9,537 bases of DNA from Modestobacter sp. (GCA_025965635.1 JAOPWO010000040.1:1-9537); one strand, 5' to 3'. Positions 1-6,870 are shown, numbered from the stretch's first letter. A program made the numbers and translations. Notes: generated by a model from the sequence alone, not told the origin.

Positions 1-650
1 CGCCGGCGCAGGTCGGCACAGTCCTGGTGGTCGGTGGCCTCCAGCCGCGACGCGACCGACGCGACCGCCCGCAGCGCCCGCCGTCGGGCGCCGTCCAGAC
101 CGCAGGCGTGCCCCTGCCCGTCGGTCACCGCCAGCACCCGCTCGGCGGACGGGACGACGCGCATGCCGGCCGGAGCCGGCCCGGGCGCGGGCTCACCGGC
201 CAGCCGCACCAGCTCCCGCCACGTGCGGTGGGCCTCGATGCCGGTCACCTTCTGCTCCAGGACGGCGGGCACCAGCACGTCCCAGGTGCGCCCGGTGCGA
301 CCCAGCCGTAGCCACGGGGTGCTCCGGTGCAGCCGGTCGACCAGCGGGTGCTCGCCGACCGGGAAGCCGGCCGGGGAGTCCTCGGCGCCCAGCCACCCGG
401 GGACGGCGGCGCCGGCCCAGGCCGCGCCCGGCCCCCAGGCCGCGACGTGCAGCTCGGCACCGGAGCCCCACAGCCGCACGGTCGCGGGTCCCTCCGGGGT
501 GGTCGTGGTGCGCCAGATGCCCGACTCGGTGTACTGCAGCGTCGGGTCGCCCACGCCGCGGCGGTCCCGGGACAGCGTCCGCCGCGGGTCCAGCGGCCAG
601 TCCGGCCGCCAGACGGAGGTCACCTCCGGCGCGGCGAGGGTGCCGCTCAT
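1..650 (-). CDS. AlkA-type DNA-3-methyladenine glycosylase (HhH-GPD superfamily), C-terminus cut by window edge
   Basis: About 216 codons of an uninterrupted minus-strand frame are visible, with the 3' end beyond base 1. The protein begins MSGTLAAPEVTSVWRPDWPLD, and near residues 129-147 carries VLEQKVTGIEAHRTWRELV. This resembles the conserved helix at the start of the HhH-GPD domain in AlkA-like (DNA-3-methyladenine glycosylase 2 family) enzymes. These enzymes excise alkylated bases in base-excision repair in the cytoplasm. The N-terminal part (VWRPDWPLDP, then TPEGPATVRLW) fits the beta-rich N-terminal domain of actinobacterial members. The helix-hairpin-helix and the catalytic aspartate would lie off the window, so activity cannot be judged. 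I chose ATG 650 because GGAG sits 6 nt upstream; an in-frame ATG at 662 has no visible ribosome site. The gene lies 50 nt downstream of the SDR gene and may be co-transcribed with it. Family assignment is from recalled motifs. Confidence 0.78.
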   Translation of the reverse strand, partial: MSGTLAAPEVTSVWRPDWPLDPRRTLSRDRRGVGDPTLQYTESGIWRTTTTPEGPATVRLWGSGAELHVAAWGPGAAWAGAAVPGWLGAEDSPAGFPVGEHPLVDRLHRSTPWLRLGRTGRTWDVLVPAVLEQKVTGIEAHRTWRELVRLAGEPAPGPAPAGMRVVPSAERVLAVTDGQGHACGLDGARRRALRAVASVASRLEATDHQDCADLRR

Positions 651-656
651 GCGGTG

Positions 657-660
657 CTCC
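657..660 (-). promoter_or_regulatory. Ribosome binding site (GGAG) of the glycosylase gene
   Basis: GGAG on the minus strand lies 6 nt before ATG 650. It overlaps the other in-frame ATG (660-662), which lacks a site of its own. This favours the downstream start. Confidence 0.5.
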
Positions 661-700
661 ATCGGAAGCCCGAGGCCGCGCGGCCGTCCGTCCACCTGGT

Positions 701-1471
701 TCAGCGTGGGGCCATCCGCAGCGCGGCGTCCATCCGGACCACCTCGCCGTTGAGGTAGCCCTGCTCGATGATCGCCAGGGCCAGCTGCGCGTAGTCGTCC
801 GGGCGGCCCAGCCGGCGCGGGAACGGGATGCCGGCGGCCAGGCTGGTGCGGGCCTCCTCGGGGAGACCGGCCAGCAGCGGGGTATCCACCAGGCCCGGGG
901 CGATGGTGCAGACCCGGACGCCCACGGCGGCCAGGTCGCGGGCCGCCGGCAGGGTCATCCCGACGATGCCGCCCTTCGAGGCGGCGTAGGCGATCTGCCC
1001 GATCTGCCCGTCGTAGGCCGCGATCGAGGCGGTGTTGACGATGACGCCGCGCTCGCCGTCCTCACCCGGCTCGGTGCGGGCCATCGCTGCGGCGGCCAGC
1101 CGCAGCACGTTGAACGTGCCGACCAGGTTGACCATCACCGTGCGGGTGAAGGGGGCCAGCTCGTGCGGCGTGCCGTCCCGGCCCAGCGTCCGGCCGGCCC
1201 AGCCGATGCCGGCGCAGTTGACCGCGATCCGCAGCGGGCGGTCCTTGCCGGTGGCGTCCTCGATCGCGGCCTGCACCGAGGCCTCGTCGGTGACGTCGGT
1301 GGGCACGAAGGTGGTGTGCCCGCCCAGCTCGTCCGCGAGCGCCACACCCCTGCCGGCCTGCACGTCCAGGATGGTGACCGCCGCGCCGCGCGCGGCCAGG
1401 GCCCGGGTGGTCGCCTCACCCAGACCGGAGGCGCCGCCGGTGACGAGGGCCGAGACGTCGAAGTCCTTCAT
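701..1471 (-). CDS. Short-chain dehydrogenase/reductase, HSD10-like (3-hydroxyacyl-CoA dehydrogenase type 2)
   Basis: The product is 256 residues, the normal length for classical SDRs. Residues 11-18 form the cofactor motif TGGASGLG. Asp36 at the end of the second strand predicts NAD(H) over NADP(H). NCAG at 85-88 replaces the usual NNAG. The catalytic set is Asn115, Ser149, Tyr162 and Lys166 (YAASK). The stretch VIVNTASIAAYDGQIGQ, then PAARDLAAVGVRV and APGLVDTPLLAGLPEE, resembles type-2 3-hydroxyacyl-CoA dehydrogenase (HSD10), which oxidises 3-hydroxyacyl-CoA in fatty-acid or branched-chain catabolism. The exact substrate is not readable from sequence. ATG 1471 has no Shine-Dalgarno site but TACCTT ends 7 nt upstream, suggesting a leaderless transcript. 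The open frame extends upstream to 2065, but that part is antisense-like shadow within manC. A hairpin separates it from manC, so it is probably not part of the glycan unit. Confidence 0.9.
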   Translation of the reverse strand: MKDFDVSALVTGGASGLGEATTRALAARGAAVTILDVQAGRGVALADELGGHTTFVPTDVTDEASVQAAIEDATGKDRPLRIAVNCAGIGWAGRTLGRDGTPHELAPFTRTVMVNLVGTFNVLRLAAAAMARTEPGEDGERGVIVNTASIAAYDGQIGQIAYAASKGGIVGMTLPAARDLAAVGVRVCTIAPGLVDTPLLAGLPEEARTSLAAGIPFPRRLGRPDDYAQLALAIIEQGYLNGEVVRMDAALRMAPR

Positions 1472-1478
1472 GCCCGCC

Positions 1479-1484
1479 AAGGTA
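1479..1484 (-). promoter_or_regulatory. Putative -10 hexamer TACCTT for the SDR gene (leaderless)
   Basis: TACCTT matches the actinobacterial TANNNT -10 pattern and ends 7 nt before ATG 1471, so transcription would start at or next to the start codon. No convincing -35 is seen. This is inference from spacing. Confidence 0.4.
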
Positions 1485-1510
1485 TCCCGGGACGGCGGCC
1501 CCCCTGCAGG

Positions 1511-1540
1511 GTCCCGCCACGGACCTGCGAGTGACGGGAC
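1511..1540 (-). terminator. Hairpin terminator downstream of manC
   Basis: Arms 1511-1520 and 1531-1540 pair over 10 bp around a 10-nt loop, starting 14 nt after the manC stop. In minus-strand RNA the single imperfect pair is a G-U wobble; in plus-strand RNA it would be a C-A mismatch. This points to function on the manC transcript. There is no U-tract, which is common in high-GC actinobacteria. Confidence 0.55.
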
Positions 1541-1554
1541 AGGGAGGTCGTCCT

Positions 1555-2670
1555 TCAGGCGAAGCGGTCCCCGAGGCGCCGCTGCACCTCGGCGAGCAGC
1601 GTCTTGACCCGCTCGGCGTCCCGCACGGGGCAGACCATCGTGACGTCGGCGGTGTGCACCACCACGCTGTCGCGCACGCCCACCAGCGCCACCAGGTGCC
1701 CGGGGTCGTCGCTGAGGACGACGTTGCCGCCGCTGTCGAGCAGCACGGTCAGGCCGCGCACGGCGTTGCCGGCCTCGTCGGTGTCGAGGGTGTGCGCGAG
1801 CGCCGGCCAGGAGCCGACGTCCAGCCACTCGACGTCGAGGTCGACGACGACGACCCGGCCCGGCTGAGCCGCGGCCGGCTCGAGGACGGCGTAGTCGACG
1901 CTGATCTTCGGCAGCCCCGGGAACACCTCCGCCAGCGCCGCGTCCCGCCGGGGCCCGGCCGGGGCCGCGACGATGCGGCCCAGCCCGGCGGCGGACTCGG
2001 GGAGGTGCTCGGCGAGCGCGTCGAGCACGGTCTGCGCCCGCCACACGAACATCCCCGAGTTCCACAGGTACTCGCCGCTGGCCAGGTACTGCTCGGCGGT
2101 GGCCAGGTCCGGCTTCTCCCGGAAGGAGGCGGCCTCGGCTGCGCCGGCCACCTCGGTGGCGGCGCCCTTCTGCACGTAGCCGAAGCCGGTGGCCGGCGAG
2201 GTGGGGGTGACGCCGAGCGTGACCAGCGCCCCCGGGCGGACGGCGAGGACGTCGTAGGCGGTGGTCAGCGCGGCGGCGAAGCGGTCGACCGGCCGGATCA
2301 CGTGGTCAGCGCTGACCACGGCGAGCTCGGCGTCCGGGTCGACGTCGGCCACCAGCGCGGCGGTCAGCCCGACGGCGTTGGCGGTGTCCCGGGCCACCGG
2401 CTCGAGCACCAGCCGGTCGGCGCGGAGATCGGGCAGTGCGGCGCGCACCGCGGCGCCGTAGCGGGCGGCGGTGCACACCCAGATCTGCTCGGCCGGCAGC
2501 ACGGCCTGCAGCCGGCCGAACGCCTCGGCCAGCAGGCTGTGCGCGCCGTGCCGGCCGTCCGCGGAGCCCTCGTCGGCGATGACGTCGAGGAGCTGCTTGG
2601 GCCGGGCCGCGCGGGACAGCGGCCACAACCGCGTCCCGGACCCTCCGGCCATGATCACCGCGTGCCGCAC
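1555..2670 (-). CDS. manC: Mannose-1-phosphate guanylyltransferase (GDP-mannose pyrophosphorylase)
   Basis: This 371-residue cytoplasmic enzyme makes GDP-mannose from mannose-1-phosphate and GTP. Visible motifs: the nucleotidyltransferase signature MAGGSGTRLWPLSR (7-20) with PKQ at 24-26; EPVARDTANAV (90-100); VVSADH (118-123), containing the metal-binding Asp; TGFGYV (161-166); FREKP (183-187); WNSGMFVW (203-210); and WLDVGSW (282-288). The length matches single-domain actinobacterial enzymes, and there is no fused phosphomannose isomerase domain of the long bacterial ManC type. The start is GTG 2670, 1 nt after the stop of the WbbL-like gene, so the two are almost certainly one operon. M. 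tuberculosis has the same pair (Rv3265c wbbL, Rv3264c, often called manB). GDP-mannose is not the expected donor of any transferase in this window; it may serve mannolipids or protein mannosylation. The frame stays open upstream to 3438, but that is a shadow of the preceding gene. Confidence 0.93.
   Translation of the reverse strand: MRHAVIMAGGSGTRLWPLSRAARPKQLLDVIADEGSADGRHGAHSLLAEAFGRLQAVLPAEQIWVCTAARYGAAVRAALPDLRADRLVLEPVARDTANAVGLTAALVADVDPDAELAVVSADHVIRPVDRFAAALTTAYDVLAVRPGALVTLGVTPTSPATGFGYVQKGAATEVAGAAEAASFREKPDLATAEQYLASGEYLWNSGMFVWRAQTVLDALAEHLPESAAGLGRIVAAPAGPRRDAALAEVFPGLPKISVDYAVLEPAAAQPGRVVVVDLDVEWLDVGSWPALAHTLDTDEAGNAVRGLTVLLDSGGNVVLSDDPGHLVALVGVRDSVVVHTADVTMVCPVRDAERVKTLLAEVQRRLGDRFA
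2301..2320. repeat. Perfect 20-bp palindrome inside manC
   Basis: The half site cgtggtcagc is followed immediately by its exact reverse complement. It lies over the codons for the conserved VVSADHV motif. The inner GCT alanine codon, unusual in a gene that mostly uses GCC/GCG, is needed for the symmetry. It could be an operator or simply chance plus coding constraint. Confidence 0.5.
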
Positions 2671-2671
2671 G

Positions 2672-3586
2672 TCAGCCGCCGTCCGGCGTCTCGTCGATGC
2701 GGCGGACGAACGTGGCTCCGCCCGCGACCCGGGCGTTGACGTAGGACAGCAGCGTGCGGGCGGCCAGTCCGGCCCGCAGGGCCAGCCGGAGCGGCGCGTG
2801 CCGGCGCTTCGGGTACTGGAAGGAGAGGTAGCGCAGCGCGCTCGCGTGGTGCGCCCGCTGCATCCGGTGCGGATCGCGGCGGGTCGCGTGCGCGCCCTCG
2901 TGCACCACCACCGCCGACGGCGCGTACACGTGCAGCCAGCCCCGCCGGCCCAGCCGCTCGGCCAGGTCGACGTCCTCGAAGTACATGAAGTAGCCCGGGT
3001 CGAACCCACCCACCGACCAGAAGGCCTCCAGGTCGATGAGCAGGCACGACCCGGACAGCCACCCGGCCGGCCGTTCCCGCGGCGCCTCCCGCTCGCGCCG
3101 GTAGGACGCCGTCCAGGGGTTCGTCGGCCACGCCCAGCCCAGCAGCGCGTGGCCGATGCCGGTGGACAGCCGGGGCAGATCCCGCGCCGAGGGGTAGAGG
3201 TCACCGGCAGCCGTGCGGATCGCCGGGCCCACCGTGGCCGCTCGTGGCCAGCGTTCGGCGGCCGCCAGCAGCGCGTCGATCGAGCCGGGCTGGAAGTCCA
3301 GGTCGGGGTTGGCCACGATCGCCTGACCGGACCGGAGGTCGGCCAGCGCGGCGTTCGCCGCGGCTCCGTACCCCACGTTGCCGCCGGTGCGCAGCAGCTG
3401 GACCTCCGGGTGCCGAGCGACGGCGGCCTCCGGAGCACCGTCGGTCGAGCCGTTGTCGGCCAGCACGATCTCCACCGGGCGCGTGGTCGCGGCGGCCAGC
3501 GAGTCGATGAAGCCCTCGAGGACCTCTCCCGGCGAGTAGGTCACGGCCACCACACGGAGCGGCTGGACCGCGGAGACGTCGCCCAC
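2672..3586 (-). CDS. wbbL: WbbL-type rhamnosyltransferase (GT2), arabinogalactan linker synthesis
   Basis: This GT2 transferase of 304 residues is predicted to move L-rhamnose from dTDP-rhamnose to decaprenyl-PP-GlcNAc at the inner membrane face, forming the linker that carries galactan. It resembles recalled M. tuberculosis WbbL (Rv3265c, about 300 residues) throughout: VVAVTYSPG (12-20), LADNGSTDG (42-50), a DXD-like NPD (93-95), YPSARDLP (131-138), RPAGWLSGSCLL (172-183) and the catalytic-base region MYFEDVDL (201-208). I chose GTG 3586. It gives the family length, has AAGG 8 nt upstream, and TAAGGT lies 7 nt upstream. The longer frame begins with a TTG at 3634, giving 320 residues with a low-complexity start, which is less likely. 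The gene is divergent from glf across 65 nt and heads the wbbL-manC operon. Donor and acceptor are inferred from family and context. Confidence 0.88.
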   Translation of the reverse strand: MGDVSAVQPLRVVAVTYSPGEVLEGFIDSLAAATTRPVEIVLADNGSTDGAPEAAVARHPEVQLLRTGGNVGYGAAANAALADLRSGQAIVANPDLDFQPGSIDALLAAAERWPRAATVGPAIRTAAGDLYPSARDLPRLSTGIGHALLGWAWPTNPWTASYRREREAPRERPAGWLSGSCLLIDLEAFWSVGGFDPGYFMYFEDVDLAERLGRRGWLHVYAPSAVVVHEGAHATRRDPHRMQRAHHASALRYLSFQYPKRRHAPLRLALRAGLAARTLLSYVNARVAGGATFVRRIDETPDGG

Positions 3587-3593
3587 GACGGAG

Positions 3594-3599
3594 ACCTTA
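3594..3599 (-). promoter_or_regulatory. Putative -10 hexamer TAAGGT for wbbL-manC
   Basis: TAAGGT fits TANNNT and ends 7 nt before GTG 3586, predicting a leaderless transcript. The same bases contain AAGG, which could instead act as a ribosome site if transcription starts further upstream; the two readings compete. No good -35 is visible. Confidence 0.4.
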
Positions 3600-3637
3600 G
3601 AGGCGCCGACCGAGGTGGGTCCGGGCGGCTGCAACGG

Positions 3638-3643
3638 TATCGT
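3638..3643 (+). promoter_or_regulatory. Putative -10 hexamer TATCGT for glf-glfT2
   Basis: TATCGT fits TANNNT and ends 8 nt before GTG 3652. There is no Shine-Dalgarno sequence in front of glf, so a leaderless transcript is the simplest reading. The -10 elements for glf and wbbL are only 38 nt apart on opposite strands within the shared 65-nt gap. Confidence 0.4.
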
Positions 3644-3651
3644 CGCCAGTC

Positions 3652-4839
3652 GTGACTACAGCCAGCCCTGACCTCGTCGTCGTCGGCTCCGGCTTCTTCG
3701 GCCTCACCGTCGCCGAACGAGTGGCGACCGAGCTGGGCAAGCAGGTGCTCGTCATCGACCGGCGGGACCACATCGGGGGCAACGCCTACTCCGAGCCCGA
3801 GCCGGAGACCGGCATCGAGATCCACCGGTACGGGGCGCACCTCTTCCACACCTCGAACACCCGCGTCTGGGAGTACGTCAACCGCTTCACCGAGTTCACG
3901 AAGTACCAGCACCGCGTCTACAGCATCTACTCCGGCCAGACGTACTCGCTGCCGATCAACCTGGCCACCATCTGCCAGTACTTCGGCAAGAGCTACTCCC
4001 CGTCCGAGGCGCGCTCGCTCGTCGCCGAGCAGGCCGGCGAGATCGACACCGCCGACGCCGCCAACCTCGAGGAGAAGGCGGTCTCGCTCATCGGGCGCCC
4101 GCTGTACGAGGCGTTCATCCGCGGCTACACGAAGAAGCAGTGGCAGACCGACCCCACCGAGCTGCCGGCCGAGGTCATCGCCCGGCTGCCGGTCCGCTAC
4201 ACCTTCGACAACCGCTACTTCAACGACACCTACGAGGGCCTCCCGGTCGACGGGTACACCGCGTGGCTGACGAAGATGGCCGACCACCCGAACATCGAGG
4301 TGCGGTTGGAGACCGACTGGTTCGACGTCCGCGACGGACTGCCCGACGACGTGCCGGTCGTCTTCACCGGACCGATCGACAAGTACTTCGACTACCAGGC
4401 CGGCGAGCTGGGGTGGCGCACGCTGGACTTCGAGCGGGAAGTCCTCCCGATCGGCGACTTCCAGGGCACCTCGGTCATGAACTACGCCGACGAGGACGTC
4501 CCGTACACCCGGGTGCACGAGTTCCGGCACTTCCACCCCGAGCGCGACTACCCCGCCGACAAGACCGTCGTGGTGCGGGAGTACTCCCGGTTCGCGGAGA
4601 GCGGCGACGAGCCCTACTACCCGATCAACACCCCCGAGGACCGGGCCAAGCTCGAGGTCTACCGGCAGCTGGCCAAGAAGGAGGCGGCGGAGAAGCGCGT
4701 GCTCTTCGGCGGCCGGTTGGGCACCTACAAGTACCTCGACATGCACATGGCGATCGGCTCCGCACTGAGCATGTTCGACAACCGCATCCGCCCCTTCTTC
4801 GACCAGGGCGGCTCCCTCGACGGCCGCCTGGAGGACTGA
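3652..4839 (+). CDS. glf: UDP-galactopyranose mutase
   Basis: This 395-residue flavoenzyme converts UDP-galactopyranose to UDP-galactofuranose, the donor for galactan synthesis, in the cytoplasm. The FAD-binding motif GSGFFG is at 12-17, followed by HIGGN (40-44) and GAHLFHT (61-67). The active-site region YTKKQW (159-164) includes the Trp that stacks on the uridine. FDNRYFNDTYEGLPVDGYT (185-203) covers the substrate loop region, and GRLGTYKYLDMHMAIGSAL (354-372) is the C-terminal flavin-contact stretch. Length and motifs match M. tuberculosis Glf (Rv3809c, 399 residues, from recall). The start is GTG 3652 without a ribosome site. It is followed 6 nt later by the GlfT2-like gene, the same order as Rv3809c-Rv3808c, so substrate supply and polymerisation are co-expressed. 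All key motifs appear intact. Confidence 0.97.
   Translation: MTTASPDLVVVGSGFFGLTVAERVATELGKQVLVIDRRDHIGGNAYSEPEPETGIEIHRYGAHLFHTSNTRVWEYVNRFTEFTKYQHRVYSIYSGQTYSLPINLATICQYFGKSYSPSEARSLVAEQAGEIDTADAANLEEKAVSLIGRPLYEAFIRGYTKKQWQTDPTELPAEVIARLPVRYTFDNRYFNDTYEGLPVDGYTAWLTKMADHPNIEVRLETDWFDVRDGLPDDVPVVFTGPIDKYFDYQAGELGWRTLDFEREVLPIGDFQGTSVMNYADEDVPYTRVHEFRHFHPERDYPADKTVVVREYSRFAESGDEPYYPINTPEDRAKLEVYRQLAKKEAAEKRVLFGGRLGTYKYLDMHMAIGSALSMFDNRIRPFFDQGGSLDGRLED
4830..4834 (+). promoter_or_regulatory. Ribosome binding site (GGAGG) of glfT2
   Basis: GGAGG lies inside the last codons of glf, 11 nt before ATG 4846. The spacing is slightly long but usable, and it supports coupled translation with glf. 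Confidence 0.5.
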
Positions 4840-4845
4840 CCCGCC

Positions 4846-6816
4846 ATGACGACCACCAGCCAGCTGCACGCCGCAGCCGACGTCCCGGTCTCCCCCGAGA
4901 TCGTCAGCGACCCCGCCGAGGAGGACCTCGCCCCGGGCCGGGCCGTGACGCTGCTCCAGCGGGTGCTCATGCCCCGCCCGGCCGACCAGCTGAAGGTCCG
5001 CAGCCTCTACCTCGACGAGGTCAACTCGGGCCGGGTCCGGGTGCAGGACCGGTTCAGCGCCGAGATCCGGGACGGCGCCGAGCTGTCCTTCGCGACGTAC
5101 TTCAACGCCTTCCCGGCCAGTTACTGGCGCCGGTGGAGCGTGCTGGAGTCCGTCGTCCTCCAGGTGACCCTCTCCGGCACCTGCCGGGTCGACGTCTACC
5201 GGTCGAAGGCCGACGGCGAGTCGATGCACATCATCGGCACCACCCACGAGGGCGGCGACGAGCGGACGCTGGAGTTCGAGCTGGACCTCGGCCCGTTCAT
5301 CGACGGCGGGTGGTACTGGTTCGACGTCACGACCGAGGAGCGCACGACGATCCACCGGGCCGCCTGGTTCGCCCCGCAGGCGCCCGTGGAGCAGCCCCGC
5401 CTCGGCATCGGCATCTGCACGTACAACCGCCCGGTGGACGCGGTGGCGGCACTGACGGCGCTGACCGAGGACGAGGCGGTCCGCGATGCGCTGCACCTCG
5501 TGGTGGTCGCCGACCAGGGCAGCAAGCACGTCCGTGACGCCGCCCACTACCCCGCCGTGGCCGATGCCCTCGGCGACCGGCTGCGGATCATCCAGCAGCC
5601 CAACCTCGGTGGCAGCGGGGGCTTCGCCCGCACCATGCACGAGGCGTTCACCAACAGCGACGTCAGCCACCACATCCTGCTCGACGACGACATCCAGATC
5701 GAGCCGGACAGCATCCTGCGCGCCCGGGCCTTCGCGGCGTTCGCGCAGAAGCCGATGCTGGTGGGCGGCCAGATGCTGGCGCTGCAGGACCGCTCGGTGC
5801 TCCACACGATGGGCGAGATCGTCGATCGGTCGAACTTCTTCTGGCGGAACGCCCCGAACACCGAGTACTTCCACGACTTCGGCGAGGAGACCCTGCGCGA
5901 GTCCCCCGACCTGCACCGCCGCATCGACGTCGACTACAACGGCTGGTGGATGTGCCTGATCCCCCGCGCGGTCTTCGAGCAGATCGGCATGCCCCTGCCG
6001 GTGTTCATCAAGTGGGACGACGCCGAGTACGGCCTGCGGGCGTTCGCGGCCGGTTTTCCGACCGTGTCGCTGCCGGGCACGGCCATCTGGCACCTGTCCT
6101 GGGGTGACAAGGACGATGCCAGCGACTGGCAGGCGTACTTCCACATCCGCAACCGGTTGATCGTCGCGGCGCTGCACTCGCCGCACAAGCGCGGCGGCAA
6201 GCTGTTCGCGGAGATGGTCAAGCACGACCTGCGGTTCCTGATCAACCTGCAGTACTCGACCGTCGAGCTGCACCAGATGGCCTACCGGGACTTCCTGGCC
6301 GGCCCGGAGCGACTGTTCGAGGAGATGGCCGGCTCGGTCGGCAAGGCCCGCGAGGTGCGGGAGACCCACCCCGACGGCCGGGTGCTGTCGACCACCGCCG
6401 ACCTCCCGCTGCCCTCGATGAGCACCGCCGAGGCGGTGCGCCTCCGGCGCATCCCGGTGTCCGCTCCGCAGATCGGGAAGACGCTGGCCAAGGCGATCGC
6501 CCACAACGCCACGCCGGTCGACCCGGAGCACCGCGAGGTGCCCCAGTTGAACGTCGCCTTCCAGGACGCCCGGTGGTTCCTGATGGCCCGCCTGGACAGC
6601 GCGACGGTGGGCACCGCCGACGGGCGCGGGGTGACCTTCCGCCAGCGGGACCCGAAGACCTTCCGGCGGCTGTCGACGCACTCGACCCGGCTGCTCCGGC
6701 AGATGTACCGCGAGTGGCCGGAGCTGCAGCGCCGCTACCGGGCGGCCGCCGGTGACCTCACCTCGGTCGAACGCTGGGGCGAGGCGTTCGAGACGTGGGG
6801 CTCCACGCGCGTGTGA
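4846..6816 (+). CDS. glfT2: GlfT2-type polymerising galactofuranosyltransferase
   Basis: This 656-residue, membrane-associated GT2 enzyme is predicted to extend the lipid-linked galactan with alternating beta-(1,5)/beta-(1,6) Galf residues from UDP-Galf. It matches recalled M. tuberculosis GlfT2 (Rv3808c, 637 residues) from end to end. An N-terminal beta-rich domain (about 50-175) precedes the GT-A fold, which begins LGIGICTYNRP (186-196). QQPNLGGSGGFARTM is at 250-264. The metal-binding DDD is at 280-282 in LLDDDIQIEPDSI. The acceptor-site YNGWWM is at 364-369, WDDAEY at 390-395, and the metal-ligand His416 is in WHLSWGDKDDASDW. The C-terminal helical region includes QDARWFLM (573-580). Extra length relative to Rv3808c is at the N-terminus, by about 20-24 residues. 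ATG 4846 is 6 nt after the glf stop. Unlike M. tuberculosis, no ubiA/aftB-type gene follows; the unit ends at a hairpin. Confidence 0.95.
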   Translation: MTTTSQLHAAADVPVSPEIVSDPAEEDLAPGRAVTLLQRVLMPRPADQLKVRSLYLDEVNSGRVRVQDRFSAEIRDGAELSFATYFNAFPASYWRRWSVLESVVLQVTLSGTCRVDVYRSKADGESMHIIGTTHEGGDERTLEFELDLGPFIDGGWYWFDVTTEERTTIHRAAWFAPQAPVEQPRLGIGICTYNRPVDAVAALTALTEDEAVRDALHLVVVADQGSKHVRDAAHYPAVADALGDRLRIIQQPNLGGSGGFARTMHEAFTNSDVSHHILLDDDIQIEPDSILRARAFAAFAQKPMLVGGQMLALQDRSVLHTMGEIVDRSNFFWRNAPNTEYFHDFGEETLRESPDLHRRIDVDYNGWWMCLIPRAVFEQIGMPLPVFIKWDDAEYGLRAFAAGFPTVSLPGTAIWHLSWGDKDDASDWQAYFHIRNRLIVAALHSPHKRGGKLFAEMVKHDLRFLINLQYSTVELHQMAYRDFLAGPERLFEEMAGSVGKAREVRETHPDGRVLSTTADLPLPSMSTAEAVRLRRIPVSAPQIGKTLAKAIAHNATPVDPEHREVPQLNVAFQDARWFLMARLDSATVGTADGRGVTFRQRDPKTFRRLSTHSTRLLRQMYREWPELQRRYRAAAGDLTSVERWGEAFETWGSTRV

Positions 6817-6824
6817 CCGGACGT

Positions 6825-6861
6825 CCCTGCCCCCGCCGCGAGCTCGCGAGCGGGGGCAGGG
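6825..6861. terminator. Shared hairpin terminator between convergent glfT2 and glfT1
   Basis: Arms 6825-6836 and 6850-6861 form a perfect 12-bp, almost all-GC stem. The 13-nt loop itself contains a self-complementary 12-mer (6837-6848), so the stem can lengthen with one bulged A. It fills most of the 54-nt gap between the two stop codons, starting 8 nt after one and 9 nt from the other. It has no U-tract and is symmetrical, so it probably serves both directions. Confidence 0.75.
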
Positions 6862-6870
6862 GGCCCGTCC

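Noticed and set aside
34..753. 239-codon plus-strand frame at the left edge
   Set aside because: It is an S/R/P/T-rich shadow opposite the minus-strand DNA glycosylase, which has recognisable motifs and a ribosome site.
1502..1511. Short palindrome ccctgcaggg beside the manC hairpin
   Set aside because: Ten bases is too short to stand out in GC-rich DNA, and nothing nearby suggests an operator.
1472..2065. 198-codon upstream extension of the SDR frame
   Set aside because: It lies within manC in another frame, crosses the manC hairpin, and is R/G/A-rich shadow sequence. The SDR fold starts at MKDFDVSALVTGG.
2671..3438. Extension of the manC frame into wbbL, seeming to give a 627-residue protein
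   Set aside because: The part before residue 1 of ManC is a W/R/P/T-rich shadow of wbbL in another frame; GTG 2670 just after the wbbL stop gives the family length.
3587..3634. Extra 16 codons at the wbbL N-terminus starting from TTG 3634
   Set aside because: TTG is a rare start, the added residues are low complexity, there is no ribosome site, and the GTG at 3586 gives the usual WbbL length with a good upstream hexamer.
2471..3655. 394-codon plus-strand frame opposite wbbL
   Set aside because: It is antisense to wbbL and the manC start, and R/G/Q/V-rich without motifs; it would also cover the divergent promoter region.
3541..6681. 1046-codon open frame on the minus strand across glf and glfT2
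   Set aside because: It is antisense to two genes with intact family motifs. Long stop-free antisense frames are usual in very GC-rich coding DNA, and the translation is a low-complexity V/L/G/R/D-rich string without motifs.
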